DNA of 64,000 nt from Lingula anatina (lineage: Eukaryota > Brachiopoda > Lingulata > Lingulida > Lingulidae): contig NW_019776002.1 of the NCBI RefSeq assembly GCF_001039355.2, forward strand, positions 190,414 to 254,413. Reading direction: 5' to 3'. The translations under genes were made by a program, and so were the position numbers. The notes under the pieces are model-generated. The model saw only the letters and a list, made by a program, of their open reading frames with translations. It had not been told where the DNA came from and did no database searches. This document shows, one piece after another, positions 1 to 12,300 of the stretch (its first letter is position 1; every line of letters begins with the position of its first letter).

Positions 1-78
1 TCACACTCAGAACCTTCATTGTTGTCCTTACCTTGTACTTCTTGCCACAGATCTCACACTCAGAACCTTCATTGTTGT
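1..78 (-). repeat. 53-bp tandem duplication across an exon-intron boundary of the zinc-finger gene
   Basis: Bases 1-25 are identical to bases 54-78, a period of 53 bp. The unit contains the start of the fourth zinc finger and the donor AAG|GTAAGG (exon end at 32). The second copy lies just inside the intron, in a different reading frame, and is cut by the window edge. Confidence 0.75.
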
Positions 79-3000
79 GCCTCATCTTGTGGCGTTTGAT
101 CTGGTATGCGTGGTCAGCCATGAAGCCGCACTCTTCACAGTAACAGCGCGGGTGGTTCACCTGGATTATACAAAGCATCAGGTTATTAAGAAACTGACTG
201 AGGGAAAAATTTTATCAGTTGTTTAATGTTATAAGAATAAAATAGTGATTTTTTATTCAATCAACATCTAATATTGAAACCATTTAACTCCAATATTTTG
301 ATTTGTATCTAGAGCATCTTCATCAGGGTATGGGGCTATCCAGGTGAATAGCCTCAATCCAGGAGAAATAATCCCCCCCCCCCCAAAAAAAAAAAAAAAA
401 AGCCTAACACAGACAAACTATTAGAGATAATTTCAATGTTTGCTGTTGACTGAAGAAAAAAAATACTTCTATAAATAGTAAACTGACCCAGCTGGCAAAA
501 TTACTGAGATGATACAAGACGATGTCACGTTACAATAATAATGTATTGTATTCGCTAACAGTCTGCAACACAACTCCCAGACCAAATGACAGTAAAAACT
601 ACGCTAGGCCAGCAAAATATTCATTTGTTTTGTTACAAGCCACTATTTCTGCATTATACTCTGTTGTTTTGGCTGAACTTTTTTCTCTTAGTCTGCATTA
701 ATGCCTGCCTGTTTACTCAGTTGCTGACATAACAAAACTTACAGAGTTAAGACAATTTATAAACAAAGCAAATTTTTTAAAAAATTGGTGAGATTAACAT
801 TAATTGATGATATAACAGAAATTAACACCTTGAAATGTTGGTTGACATCTTCTGGATCAAAACTAAGGTAGCCACAACATTTACATTTGACAATATCTTC
901 AGTGTGGGTAGCTATGTGGTTCTGGTACTGGTTCTTATAATAGCCCTGGAAATCACACTTGGGACACTTGAATTTCTCCAGTTCACTCTCTGTGGCTTTC
1001 AGACCTTAAGTTTTCAATTGATCAAGAATAAATATCATACACAAACACATCTCTGAGATACAGCAAACAGAAAAACAACAGAACTAAAAATAATATCAGT
1101 CATAGGTTATTGGATATAATGTTTTAATATGGAATTTTTTTAATATGTACAACCACTATCAGCTATAATATTTTTATGAATTTAAAGATAAATTCAAAAA
1201 TTTTGTAATTTGTCAACTATCTATATAAATGTATCAATAATAATAAAATGGCATTGTTTTACCTATCTTGATTGGTTCTGCTTTAGCTGGTAAAAGCATT
1301 GGAAAAATATTATTGGGTAAAGCTATCACAGTCGAGGGTCCCGGTAGCTTAGAGGCTGCTTCTTTATTCCATCCAGCTTTACGACCCCTTTTTTTGCCTG
1401 GAAATAAAAGAAGAGGGCGTGCTCAATTTACTGTAATTCTACAACTAGAAAAACATGGAAACAGTCCATTCAAAAGATCCTACAAGGTTTAAAAATTTAA
1501 TATTCTGTGAAAAACATTATGACCAACCTTTCAGTCAACCTCTTATACTCCTTTATGTGATAAGGGAGGACACTGTACTAAAGCTTTTCAAATGCTCCAA
1601 GTAATTCCAGCCACATAACACAATGGTAAGTTTTAAGAAACATGATGGCATCTGAGAGAGGTGATATCTATCTTACTATTCATTTCTTCTTAATTGGGGA
1701 AAATGTGTTGAACATCATCAAAAATTAGTTATCAAAAAATTAGTTATCAATATAATATAAGTAGCAAGGACATAATTACTTTTCTCCACTTGTCCGTCTT
1801 CTCCCTCTGCTTCATCTCCTTCTTCACCATCTTCTTCCTCATTCTCTTCATCCTCGTCTTCTTTCTCACCATTTTCTACTTCTTTGTCCTCATTCAAATT
1901 TTTAGATGCAGCCTCAACAGGATCTCCCACTGTTAAAAGAAATTAATAATAAAACTTTTTTTGTTTTTTTTTTCTTTTTGTATCTTTCTTAGTTTATGAG
2001 GGAGATCTCAGGGATGGCAAGGTTTAGTGAGAAAGCACAGGAGTGGAAGCTGTGTTAGTTTGGACATATCAGCAGTAGAAGCTGTGTAAGTTTTGACATG
2101 TCAGGAGTGGAAGCTGTGCTAGTTTGGAGGTGATGTCAGGCAGAGGGAAGAAACATGTCTGGGGTAAAGAATGCTGGTAGTGAAACCACCAGGAGTAGAG
2201 GAGGGCAAAAAACACCAGGAAAGGTGTGCAGGAGGTGTGAGTAGAGGAGGATCAAATGCAGGGCCAGTAGGGGTGGAGGCGTGCTATTTCCTCAGGCACC
2301 CCCTGAGAAGGACAGTTGATAGTTGTACAAGAAGTAGAAAGTTTCTTATACAAAATAAATAAAATTTGAAACACCATCAAAATGTGAAATCAGTCATGAC
2401 AAAGCATGCTGTTAAACAAGTGACAGGGGCGGATCCAGAGATATTTTCTGACAGTCTTCCAAATTATCTTTGTTGATCAATCCTCCATTTTTGACCGTCT
2501 TCCGAAAGAAAAAATTAGATACTCTTCAATGTAGACTTGAAAATCTGACCACCTTCCAGAAAACCCAGACGACGTCCTCAATCCACCCCTGAGTGATACA
2601 CGACAGCCATTACCTTCCTCAGCCTGGACTTCCCCTGTCAATGTGCCCACAGCCTCAGCAGTTTCCTCTCCCTCTGTGTGTTGTTGTACAGTATCAGGAT
2701 CCTCCCCACCCTCACCTGCTGGCTTAGGGAGGATCTTAGCTGGCTTAGGGAGGATTGAGGTGGCCCCAGGGGTGGTCTGCTTGGCCTGCTGATACGCCTG
2801 GAGATGCTGCAGACCCTGAAATATTTTCAGTCGCTTTTATACAAAGTTTTTTTTATCTCCCCCCCCCCCCCAAAGTTATTTTGATAACATACAATCATTT
2901 AAAGTATTACTTTTCTCCGTTTTTATTTAAAGTTTGATGTATAAATTTCCTCTTTCAACTTTGTACATAATGTCAGCTGATGGCAGTAACATTACCTCTA

Positions 3001-6000
3001 TAGGGGCCATCATGATGGTCTGTCCAGTGGGGGTGGGGATGATAAACGCTGGGATTGGCCCTGGGCTCTTCAGAGGGGTGGTGGCACTACTCCCTGGGGT
3101 GGACTCCCCTGGCCTGGGATACCTCCTGGGACGACCCCGACCTTTTTTGACTAAAATACACACAAATAAAATCATACATTATGTGAACTTCAACTTTAAA
3201 AAATTAAGAGCCAAATATTTATCAATAAAATTGTTCATGGTTCCAAAAAAATGTATTTACTGATGTTTTATTGATAGTAATCATGACTTCAGTAACTAAC
3301 CCAAGGGATACTTGTTCACAGGTCTACCAACACACAACCACCTCCAGCCTTTCAGCTCATGATGCCCCATAGCTGTTTAACTGATATTTTTTTAATCCAA
3401 AGTAAGTGACCACTACCAATAAAAACATAAGTAGACATCAAATTATTAGTTTGAGAATTACAATGGAAATAGATGACGGTGGCTTTTGTTAAGAGCCTGT
3501 GCCCTTTAACATCATTTTTAAGGTCAAAAGATTAATGACTTCAGAACACTTTGAAAATGCATATAGTAAACCTTTCAGTGAAGTTCAAATTGAGCAGACA
3601 TATCAGACCTGGTGGTGTGAATCCTGCTGCTGTCTGGGCCTGAAGTCTGGGAATAGCCATCTTCAGTTTTGGATGCTCTCCGCCAGAGCCAGTGATTGAA
3701 AAATCAGTATCGTCTCCTTCGTACTCCCCCTCATCACTTTCTTTGTCTTCCAAGTCACTGACATCCTCAGGAGTCGCATACTCTGTTCAAATAAGATCCA
3801 GACAATTTTTTGTGACTTTTTTCTCAATTAGAACAATTATTGATAATCATCTTACTTTTACTTTATCTTACTTACCCAATCTTCCCACAAAACAAACAGA
3901 AATCTTTATTAGATACTCAAACAATTATTCTTAAAAGAATACCTTTGAAAATCTTTGCTCTCTTCCGTTTTCTGGAACTTCTCCTCAGGCCTTCTACAGG
4001 AGATGAAAACAATATAAGAACACATCAATGTGACATAGTAGCTAGTAAAACCTTCACAGCTAAATCTTTTTATAAAATTTTAAAGAATATGGAAGTGCAC
4101 TCTATATTAATATATGTGTACAGACAGGTAACTAACCCTAGCAGTATTTTAGAAAGTTAAATTTGTAAAGCAAGCAGAACAGTCTCCAGCATACATTAAA
4201 CATTATTTTATTTGTGAAAGCTTTATCTTCAGTAAATCAAAAGTGTAATATGTGTATTCTCAGCCTTAGTCTTTTTCTCATAGACTTTATCAACCTGTAT
4301 TGGACAACTCAAGCAGTCCCTCAGCTGCGCTTCTATCCGAGGCTGGAGTGGACACCGCCTGGTCCTCTGGCTGACCAGGGGTGGACACACTGTCCCCAGG
4401 GGGTGGGGGGCTGCTCTCACTTCCAGTAGTTATTGTTGTGTTGGTAGCCTCCTGGGCAGAGGTTGGGGTAGGCTTCAGATGTCTTGGTGGACGGCCACGC
4501 TTCCTCTTACCTAAAATTAAGTTTTCATTTCAAAGATAAAGACAGCTACTTGTTAAATGAAATACCTCATAAATATGGACAGCCTTAGAATTATATGTGC
4601 TATTTTCGTGATGTCCAGTATCTACAGCACATTTGATTTTGTTAAAAACACTGAATCCAGAATTGATAGGGATATTTTTAAAATCTGCTTCATCTAAACA
4701 AAATTCTTTGCCATTTATCATTTGTGATCATTTATCAGTTTCTTTGCTAAATCTATAATTTCAGTGACTTTAATAATATCTTTTACTATACTTAAAGGCA
4801 TAATAACTCTTTGTATGAGACCTATATTTCACAATAAAAACCTTGTGAATAACTCACAGAAATATAATATATTCTGTTTTACAACAAAAACAGCAGCTAT
4901 AGCTTTTATTCTGATATTTGAACTTGTCTTTAGACCACGTGACCTCCATTGATGTCTATACTTTGTTAAAATCTCTTAAGAGATTTTAACAAAAAACCAA
5001 ACTTTTTAGAAAAAAACCAGGGACTAACTTTGAATGTAAAAATGGATTCAATAACCATTGGTAAGTATGGGAAAATTGTTGTTTACTCCAGGAAAATTCA
5101 TTTTTTGGCCGAAACGAAGAGTTATTATTGCTTTAATCTTGCCATAATTGTACACGAATCTCTCTTCCATCAGAACTGACTCATTTATATTGGCTCGGTG
5201 CCTAATGGCCTAAAATGTGGGATTTTATAAAAATCAGTTCTACACAAGTGTGAGACCAAGAGTGAGACCTAAAAACAAATGTCAACTTGATCATTTTTTA
5301 TCCAGATATGCTGAAACTGTCACTCCTACTGGACATGACTGATGAAGTGTTCAAGAACCAGGACAAAAACTGTGTTCATTCAGTCTGAGGAACCACCAAC
5401 AATTTTAAGAGAGGTCATTTAGAATTTACAGTCAGAGGTCACTTAGAATTTACTGCAGAGTCTTACAGTTTTGCAAATTTTTCATTACCACAGATTGAAA
5501 GGTCTGGCTGCTTTTAATCTTTTTCAGTTTTCAGCCAGTTTGTTCAGCTGAACTCTTCCTCCAGCAGTCCTTACCTGGTGCTGGCTGCACTGGAAAGGCA
5601 CAAAGCTGTCCACTGTTGGCTTCAACTCTGAGAACACACTTCTTCCCATTTATAACTACTATAGTTTCATCAGTCAAAGTAATGGGCTTGGAAAGATCTG
5701 GTGCAGGCTTCAGTTTGTCTTCTGGTTGAGATTCTTGCTGTAATTGCAAGTCCTGTTGCTGCTGTTGTTGTTGCTGTTGATCCATTGGTTCAGGTTGTGC
5801 CTCGGTAATGATCTGGGAGGCATCTGTGGCCTCTATCTGATCTGCGGCAGTCATCACAATACCAGTATTGACATCGCCGCCAGCCTCTGTCACAATGATC
5901 GTAGATCCTGGGTTCTCCCCATCTGATATGTAAAATATTCCACATTTTACTTCATAAATACTAAAACACTAATCTGATAAAGATATGTGTCTGTTTTTAA

Positions 6001-6503
6001 AATGGTGTGAATTTTCATGCTTACGCCTAAATCAATGCTTTAAAAATAGTTTATTACTAAGGTAATATGTTCAGGTGAGGATTCTTTGAATAGTCCTGGC
6101 ATGTTCTACTTCAATGCATTATCTAATAAGCTGGAACCAAATGTGCATGACTGGACGTGCTCAGGGATGGCAAAATCTGACAGCTTTCACTTGTGAGCAT
6201 GTCCAGATAATAACCAGACAAAGCCTTTTATAGGATTTTAAAAAGCACTAGTAAGGATCTAGACATCAAGAATATAATTTGATATAACTATCTACAATTC
6301 CAATGCAACTGTTGTCTCAGTGACAGCAATGTTGGGCCCTACTAAGACTTACCTGTGTGGGTTGTAATGATCCCACTCTGCTGTGCTTGAGCCAGAAGCT
6401 GCTGGAGGTCCCCCTGGTCAATCAGCTGGTCCCCCCCTTCCAGGCCTGACTCATTGTAGACATAGATCACTTGGGTTTCCGAGTTATCTGCTACTTCTTC
6501 CAT
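32..6503 (-). CDS. AT-hook and C2H2 zinc-finger nuclear protein (N-terminal 629 codons; gene continues past the left edge)
   Basis: Eleven coding exons are seen on the minus strand: 6353-6503 (ATG at 6503), 5575-5922, 4295-4510, 3943-3993, 3609-3782, 2996-3150, 2614-2815, 1780-1929, 1263-1397, 829-1004 and 32-160. All join in frame at GT-AG sites. The protein has an acidic N-terminus, a poly-Gln run near residue 85, and an AT-hook KRKRGRPPR (168-176). A basic stretch RRSSRKRKRAK follows, then a second AT-hook KKGRGRPRR (315-323), a Glu/Asp block (about 447-478) and an AT-hook-like KKRGRK (484-489). C2H2 fingers follow at C541/C544/H557/H561, C568/C571/H584/H589 and C594/C597/H610/H614; a fourth starts at C621/C624 and is cut by the last exon boundary. 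This architecture suggests a DNA-binding regulator that contacts AT-rich minor groove and sequence-specific sites in the nucleus. I do not recognise the exact orthologue. The exon 6 donor (GTCTGA after 3609) is weak, but the reading frame supports it. Confidence 0.82.
2038..2140. repeat. Three imperfect tandem units of about 34 bp
   Basis: Three consecutive units share the core gtggaagctgtg[tc]tag or close variants (2038-2072, 2073-2104, 2103-2140). They lie in the intron between exons 2614-2815 and 1780-1929 of the zinc-finger gene. No function is evident. Confidence 0.6.
2424..2591. mobile_element. Miniature hAT-like transposon (MITE), 168 bp
   Basis: It begins CAGGGGCGGATCCAG and ends CTCAATCCACCCCTG, which are imperfect terminal inverted repeats. 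The flanks share a short direct repeat (AGTGA). It has no coding capacity. It sits in a zinc-finger-gene intron only 22 bp beyond the donor of exon 2614-2815. The same termini occur on elements at 7771-8085 and 33249-33509. Terminal CAGGG and a short target duplication are typical of hAT superfamily derivatives; the family assignment is inference. Confidence 0.65.
4965..5145 (+). repeat. Copy 1 of a dispersed repeat bearing a perfect 26-bp palindrome
   Basis: Bases 4965-4990 form a perfect palindrome (half-site GTTAAAATCTCTT). The following 150 or so bases match, in reverse orientation, the sequence at about 55375-55554. Shared blocks include CCATTGGTAAGTA, GGGAAAATTG, CCAGGAAAAT and CGAAGAGTTATTAT. 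It lies in the intron between exons 4295-4510 and 5575-5922 of the zinc-finger gene. Non-coding, probably transposon-derived. Confidence 0.65.
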
Positions 6504-7523
6504 TTTGCACTTAAAATTGAAAAGGCGTGCAGGGCAATGTAAGCGGTTGTTCACCCCTCCCCCCCCCCTCCCCCCCATGTGGAAATCTGTGGGTTACAAT
6601 TCCTCTTGGTTATTATTGTCCAATAATGCTCTCTCCCCTCCCTGTTCTTATGTACATATACTTTTCAGTTTTCTGCCTTATGGTGTAATTTTCACCATAG
6701 TTTTCAGTCTTTTTTACAACTGATACTTATCAATGTACATGAATTTCTATCAATTTCTGCCCAGAGCTTGTCTTTAGTCACTTTCTATCACAAAGCACCC
6801 ACACATTATACATTTCAAAAGTTCCGGTTCAAAAGGCATTTTGCTGATTTTTCTTTTACTTAAATATACTTTGTAACCATACTTCCCATCCATAGTAGTG
6901 TTATTGGTTTAATAATTAGTTTGGATGAAGGGCTAAAAATTTTCACAGATTTTTACAAAGTTATCGGAATGTGGGAGATTATCGACCATTTGCTTCTGTT
7001 GGTAAATGTAAATCCCAAAGAAGATTCAAATGGTTACACACACTAAACTGAAGAAGACTGGATATCCAATGCCAAGAGAAGCGTATTAATGATGTTTGCG
7101 GTTTGTTTCTACACTTGGCAAAATAACATTATCGACGCAGTGAGAGCATAAAATAGAGTATTAGAGGTGACAAACACAAAATGTACTGTTATCATACGCT
7201 GATTATTGTCATCATGTATCTGCGCTTTGGGTGTCGAATGCTTTTAGCATTCAGGTGATACGATTTCCAGAAAATACAACTAAGCACGCTCACTATCAAG
7301 TAAAACATTTGCTGCAGAAATCTTATTATGCAAATTTAGATTGGGCGCGGGGCTGCTTTTGAAATGCAAGTCCGCAAAATACAGTGATCAGTGCACTACA
7401 ATTTAAAATTATTCGACAAAACAATTACAACAAGTCAATTGTTCCAGAATTGTTAGGATTTCGAGTAAACGCACTTACTTTTTGACTTAATTTTTATCAA
7501 TTTCAATTCAGTTGATAACTTAC

Positions 7524-7640
7524 CAGTTACTCCGGAATATGGCGGACTCCCTCTACCCACAATCCATTTGTACTGAACACAATCTGTTGGAACAACTATA
7601 GCAATGACACCAAGCTTCACGAAAAGAATGTGACAGCATT
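7524..7640 (-). promoter_or_regulatory. Untranslated first exon and promoter of the zinc-finger gene
   Basis: On the minus strand a short GC-richer segment ends in a good donor, CTG|GTAAGT, with its last exon base at 7524. It contains GTCCGCCATATTCCGG, which resembles the GCCAT (YY1-like) elements common near metazoan housekeeping start sites. The coding exon beginning at 6509 has a matching acceptor (TTTTCAATTTTAAG) only six bases upstream of the ATG, so an untranslated first exon is needed. The start site itself is not visible; 7560-7640 is an estimate. Confidence 0.5.
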
Positions 7641-7770
7641 GAAAAGACCAGATTCAGACTAACATGGAGGGTGCCAATATAATACATGTATTTACTGCAT
7701 TATGTTCCTACACATTTTACTAATTTTCCTACAAAAATTGAGTACATCTCGGATTTTCATATTGCTAATG

Positions 7771-8085
7771 CAGGGTGTCACCCCCCATTTAGTTCCTGAA
7801 AAAAACAACAAAAAACAACAGAATTTTGACTAGCTGAATTAAAGTTCTAAACCCAATCGAATGGCACCACACGCCCTCCAAAATAAGAATTTTTATTTAT
7901 TATAATTTATTTATTTACTTATTTATTTATGTATTTATTTATTTGGGGTGGGGCGTGGGGGTGGGCTTCAGCGGTCCTTGAATCCCATGCCAAAGGGGGG
8001 GGGGGGGGCGAGAGTCAGCTTCACGTCTGAGGGCTGTGATTAAAAAAAAAACGCCCCCTTTTAAATAATTCTGGATTCGCCCCTG
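7771..8085 (-). mobile_element. hAT-like MITE, copy in reverse orientation
   Basis: The right end CTGGATTCGCCCCTG is the inverted terminus CAGGGGCGAATCCAG. The left end starts CAGGGTGTC. The interior (TTTGACTAGCTGAATTAAAG, then TTCTAAACC and CACGCCCTCCAAAAT) is the reverse complement of the element at 33249-33509. The flanks share CTAAT. An internal (TTTA)n tract and a poly-G run have expanded. It lies in the gap between the zinc-finger gene and HADHA. Confidence 0.65.
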
Positions 8086-9372
8086 ACTAATATTTTTTTA
8101 ATTGTCGACATATTTCACAAAGTGCTAAGGAAAACATACAAAGTCATGTAAGTAAAAATATTACATTCTCTGACCTATACATCTTGGCCTATTTTGGCTG
8201 TGCTGCAAGTGAAAAGAGGAGACCGATTATTTATTTCCTGATTTACAAACAAAATCTTTGCCAAAATTCAATATGGCAAACAGTGGTAGGCCATAAATGT
8301 ATTCCAACACAAAGTAAGATAACCTTGAGAGTTTTTTTTATGGGTTTATTCACTCAAAGAAAAAAAATAAACATGTATAATTAAATATTTATACAGATAA
8401 TCAAAGATTAAAAGCATGTAATACTGATGATAATTAAGGTAATTAAATACTGATAAATAAAAAAGAACATAAATATATAGAAATACTTTCACTCACTCGT
8501 CCAACCTTGAGAGTTTTGAATCTAAACTATTTTGTTTGGATTTAGTTTACCTTAAATTTTTGTCATGACTTGGTAATTAACTGTACAAATAAAAGAAAAA
8601 ATGATTTTACTATTAAAGATAAAATGTGGATACCCCCAGCTTACATTAGGAATCAGACATAAATTTGTAAAATGTGTCAAAATTATGGAAAGAGCAACCA
8701 TGTTGTTTTGAAAATGTTAGCATATGTCATGATTTTAAAATACCAATTATCTGGAAAAACCAAAATTGTGAATGTGATTGCATTTTTAGGGCTGCATTTT
8801 TAACACTTTTATTGTTTTTATTCACTATTTTCTTTTTACTATTTTTATCTTGTTTATTATGAAATATTCTTTTAATTGAAATCATCAAAAAAAAAAAAAA
8901 AGCTCAACAAAGCTTATAATTTATATTTTATTGTTGTGATATAAAAATTACTTTTCATACCACAGGTAGACTCCAATTTACACCGTACTTAATTACATAA
9001 TCATCGCAACTAGCAAATTATTATTATTATTTTTTTTTTTTTCACTACATGCAAGAAAGGTAATAAAATGCACCGGTAAATAAAGTGTACTTGTGGTCTT
9101 CACCTGTTTGACTTGAAATGATAAAAGTCATAATGAGGCTGATTTGTGGAGTGCTTCGACATTCGGTTATCTTCGGCCCTTTTCCGAGGCAAGTTCTTTC
9201 TTTTAGATAATAAATTACATTTAAGGAGTGTAAAATGTATGCGAAAAGTTATTTTATTAAATTTTGTTTAAATATATACCTTCAATCTACACTTTTCATT
9301 TTTATTTTATTATTTTCTTCTATGAAAGTGCGAGAAAATACGTTACCTTGCGAGACAGGGACGGCCGGCAAA
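8086..9372. other. Non-coding spacer between the zinc-finger gene and HADHA
   Basis: AT-rich sequence with poly-A/T runs (around 8888-8902 and 9030-9043) and no open frame resembling a protein. The HADHA promoter and 5' untranslated region should lie in the last few hundred bases; the sequence becomes GC-richer just before the ATG. Confidence 0.6.
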
Positions 9373-12300
9373 ATGGCTTCCACGAGACTGCTGGGAGCGT
9401 TTAGACATTTAACACGGGCAAATCCCTTCTTAATTGAAGGTAACACTTCACATTTAAGATACCATTGATGCATATTAATTCGGTTCACTAATTTGCACTA
9501 TTTCAATGAACCAGTGTTGTTTATTTTCACCAAAAAAATTGGGATAAAAGATACCAACTTCTTGAACTGATAAATCCTAAATTCGACTCAACTCGATTAT
9601 TGTCTCCAGATTTTTTTGATCGCATATTGATCATGTTTACTATTGTGCATATCTGTTAGTTTTGATGATTATTTGAAAGAGTTTGTAAAAAGGAAAAAGG
9701 ATTTTTTCAAACCGTGTTTTTTTTAATTTGCGAGTCATTTCTCTCTCTCCCCCCCCCCAGTCGAAGTTGCGTGTAAATTTTTTTAAAAGTATTAAAATTA
9801 ATTACCTTTTCAAAGGACACGGATTTTGTTTTCAAAATTTACCAAGACTTATTAAGAAGTTTAAGATTTTGCCAAGTTTAAATGTTTTGTTTTCATTACA
9901 TTTCACAGGACTTTTAGTAGATGCTTTGATGATGTAGTATCTGTACTTTTTTACCATACTGGTTTGACATAATGAAGAAATCCTGCTTTGATTCAACTGA
10001 ACACAAAAGGGAAGGAGGTCATTTTTAAGATCCCAATGCATGTTTGTAAATGGGTAATATTGAAAATATTTTTTGAGACCTCAATTTGTGGCTTGCGCTT
10101 TATTCGCCCTAAAGTGTGTAACATTAAGTAAGGAGGATTAAATTATTGTTTGGAGTAGGGTTCATTTGATATGTAATTTGTTTTGCTTGCTTTTCAGGGA
10201 GATGCCTCCACACTACAGCAGGTCTTCATGGTAAGTTCTCTCAGAATGAAAACAAAAGATGAAAAGCCATGTGGTTTTCAATATATTTAAACATATTTGA
10301 TATGGCAGTTTTAAAGCTATACATGTATATTGTTCTGTGCCATGTGGTTTTACAATGTATGAATACCGACGAAACACTGACAAAAAGGCTTGTTGCTACT
10401 AGTCTGAAGTTCTAAATAATTGCAGTGTGTGGAAACAAATCTTCAAAAATTAACAACTGTACTGAACAGGAAAAGCTTTCAAAATTAATAATTGTACTGT
10501 GAGAAATAATTGCACTGCTTGGAAAATGTTGGGAATTCCCATGTTTATTGTGAAAAAAAGTTATTGCTTTGAAAATAATTTTTTATTTTTCAACCCGAAA
10601 ATAAACAGTGTTCTAAGCTGAGAAAAGCCCATCTTACATATATCTATATTTGCAAAAAATTTAGCAGGCAACTACATAACATTTCTAAAATCTGTTGGCA
10701 TATCTATTAATGAATTAACACATTAAAGGTCATATGAACTAAGCATCTGTGGTGCGCGGAATTCCAGTAACACATTTCCAGTAACACTTCTACTAGTCGA
10801 CATGCCAAGGGATAAACTGAATAATTCACTAGATCAGCCATAAAAGATATTCAGTCTGTTCCATTCTTTAAATTTTTGGTCAGAAATTTACTTTTATGCC
10901 CCATTTATATACAGCATAGAAAGCTAGCTGAAAAATCTGTTCAAATATCATTTTTGACTTTTTAAAAATGTATACTTTTTATGGGTAATAAAGGCACACA
11001 AATAAATTGTGGCCAATTTACTGAGGTGACCCGATTTTTCAGGGCTAGCTCACAGAATTAATTGGGCCCAGCAGAACTTTATGGGTCAGCATTAACCCGT
11101 ACCAATGGGGTTAAGAGCACCTATCCAAATAACAAATGAAAATTTCATTTTAACTTATTGATTGATCAAATTGTGGCACAACTGAAGCCATATATGTTAA
11201 ACCAGTAGTTAGGTTTCTAAGACGTCCGTGTGCAGCCGGTAGTGAACATTTTCAGTGTTTTGAGCAGTACATGTTTTTCAATGATCCGTACTTGTTTCAG
11301 TTTCGATATATAATTTTGTGATCAGCCCTCACTGCTACGCGCATTTCTAGTGACATCATCATGTATGTAGGTGTTTATTATGAAATAATAGTGGCTGCTA
11401 TATGTATGCATATGTATGGCGCAGGTTAAAATTTTACTTGCACATTTGAGAAAAAGGTACATTTTTGCGCGATTGCGAGGCTCAGGATTATCCCTAATTA
11501 TTATTTTTTCTCATTTCTGAGCAGTAATACATAGGTAGTTGTAAACAATTTAATGAAAAAATGCTGTGAACTTTTCAATTACAGGACAATACATCACATA
11601 TGAGAAGAAAGGGGAAGTGGCCGTTTTGCGGATGAATGATCCAAATAAAAAGGTATTTGGTTGACATATTGTAATCAGTTTTGATAATAGACCTTGATAT
11701 CTTGTTTATTTACATAGGTGCAAGATATAATTAAAAATTAAGTTATTCTTTAACTGGAAAAAACATGATTGGCACGAAATATAGTCCAGTTGGAACATAA
11801 TTTGAGTTTCTGAAATTAATTAATATTTGTAATCTCACATATTTTCAGATTTCCTCTTTTAATCAAGCTTGTTCAAAATGCTGCATCTAACTGATTTAGA
11901 TTAAGTTTGAATTTGAATTTGCTTCATTAAAAAGCTTACTGCTGTTGAGAAAAGACAGTTCAATCTGTTAGTATCAGAATTAAAGTTGATATAAACAAAT
12001 AGAGCACAGTCCCCAGTGAACTATGAAGAAAAAGGCACAGGGAATGGAACCTGGGCATAGTCATTCTTGCTTGCTCAGATTTCTCATTGATTTTGAACAC
12101 ATGAAATTAGCTTTCATCCCATCCTTGGCCCAAATTATTCCCTGCTGAGTTACAGTAGATGTTACATTCTTTGAAGGTGAACGTTTTGAATGAGGAAGTG
12201 ATGACAGAAATGAACGACTGCATGGATAGGATAGAATATGACTGGGACATACTGGGAGCTGTACTGATTTCAGAAAAACCAAACTGCTTCATTGCAGGGG

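Noticed and set aside
1268-1492. 74-codon plus-strand frame overlapping a zinc-finger-gene exon
   Set aside because: Shadow of the minus-strand exon 1263-1397, which has splice sites and in-frame continuity.
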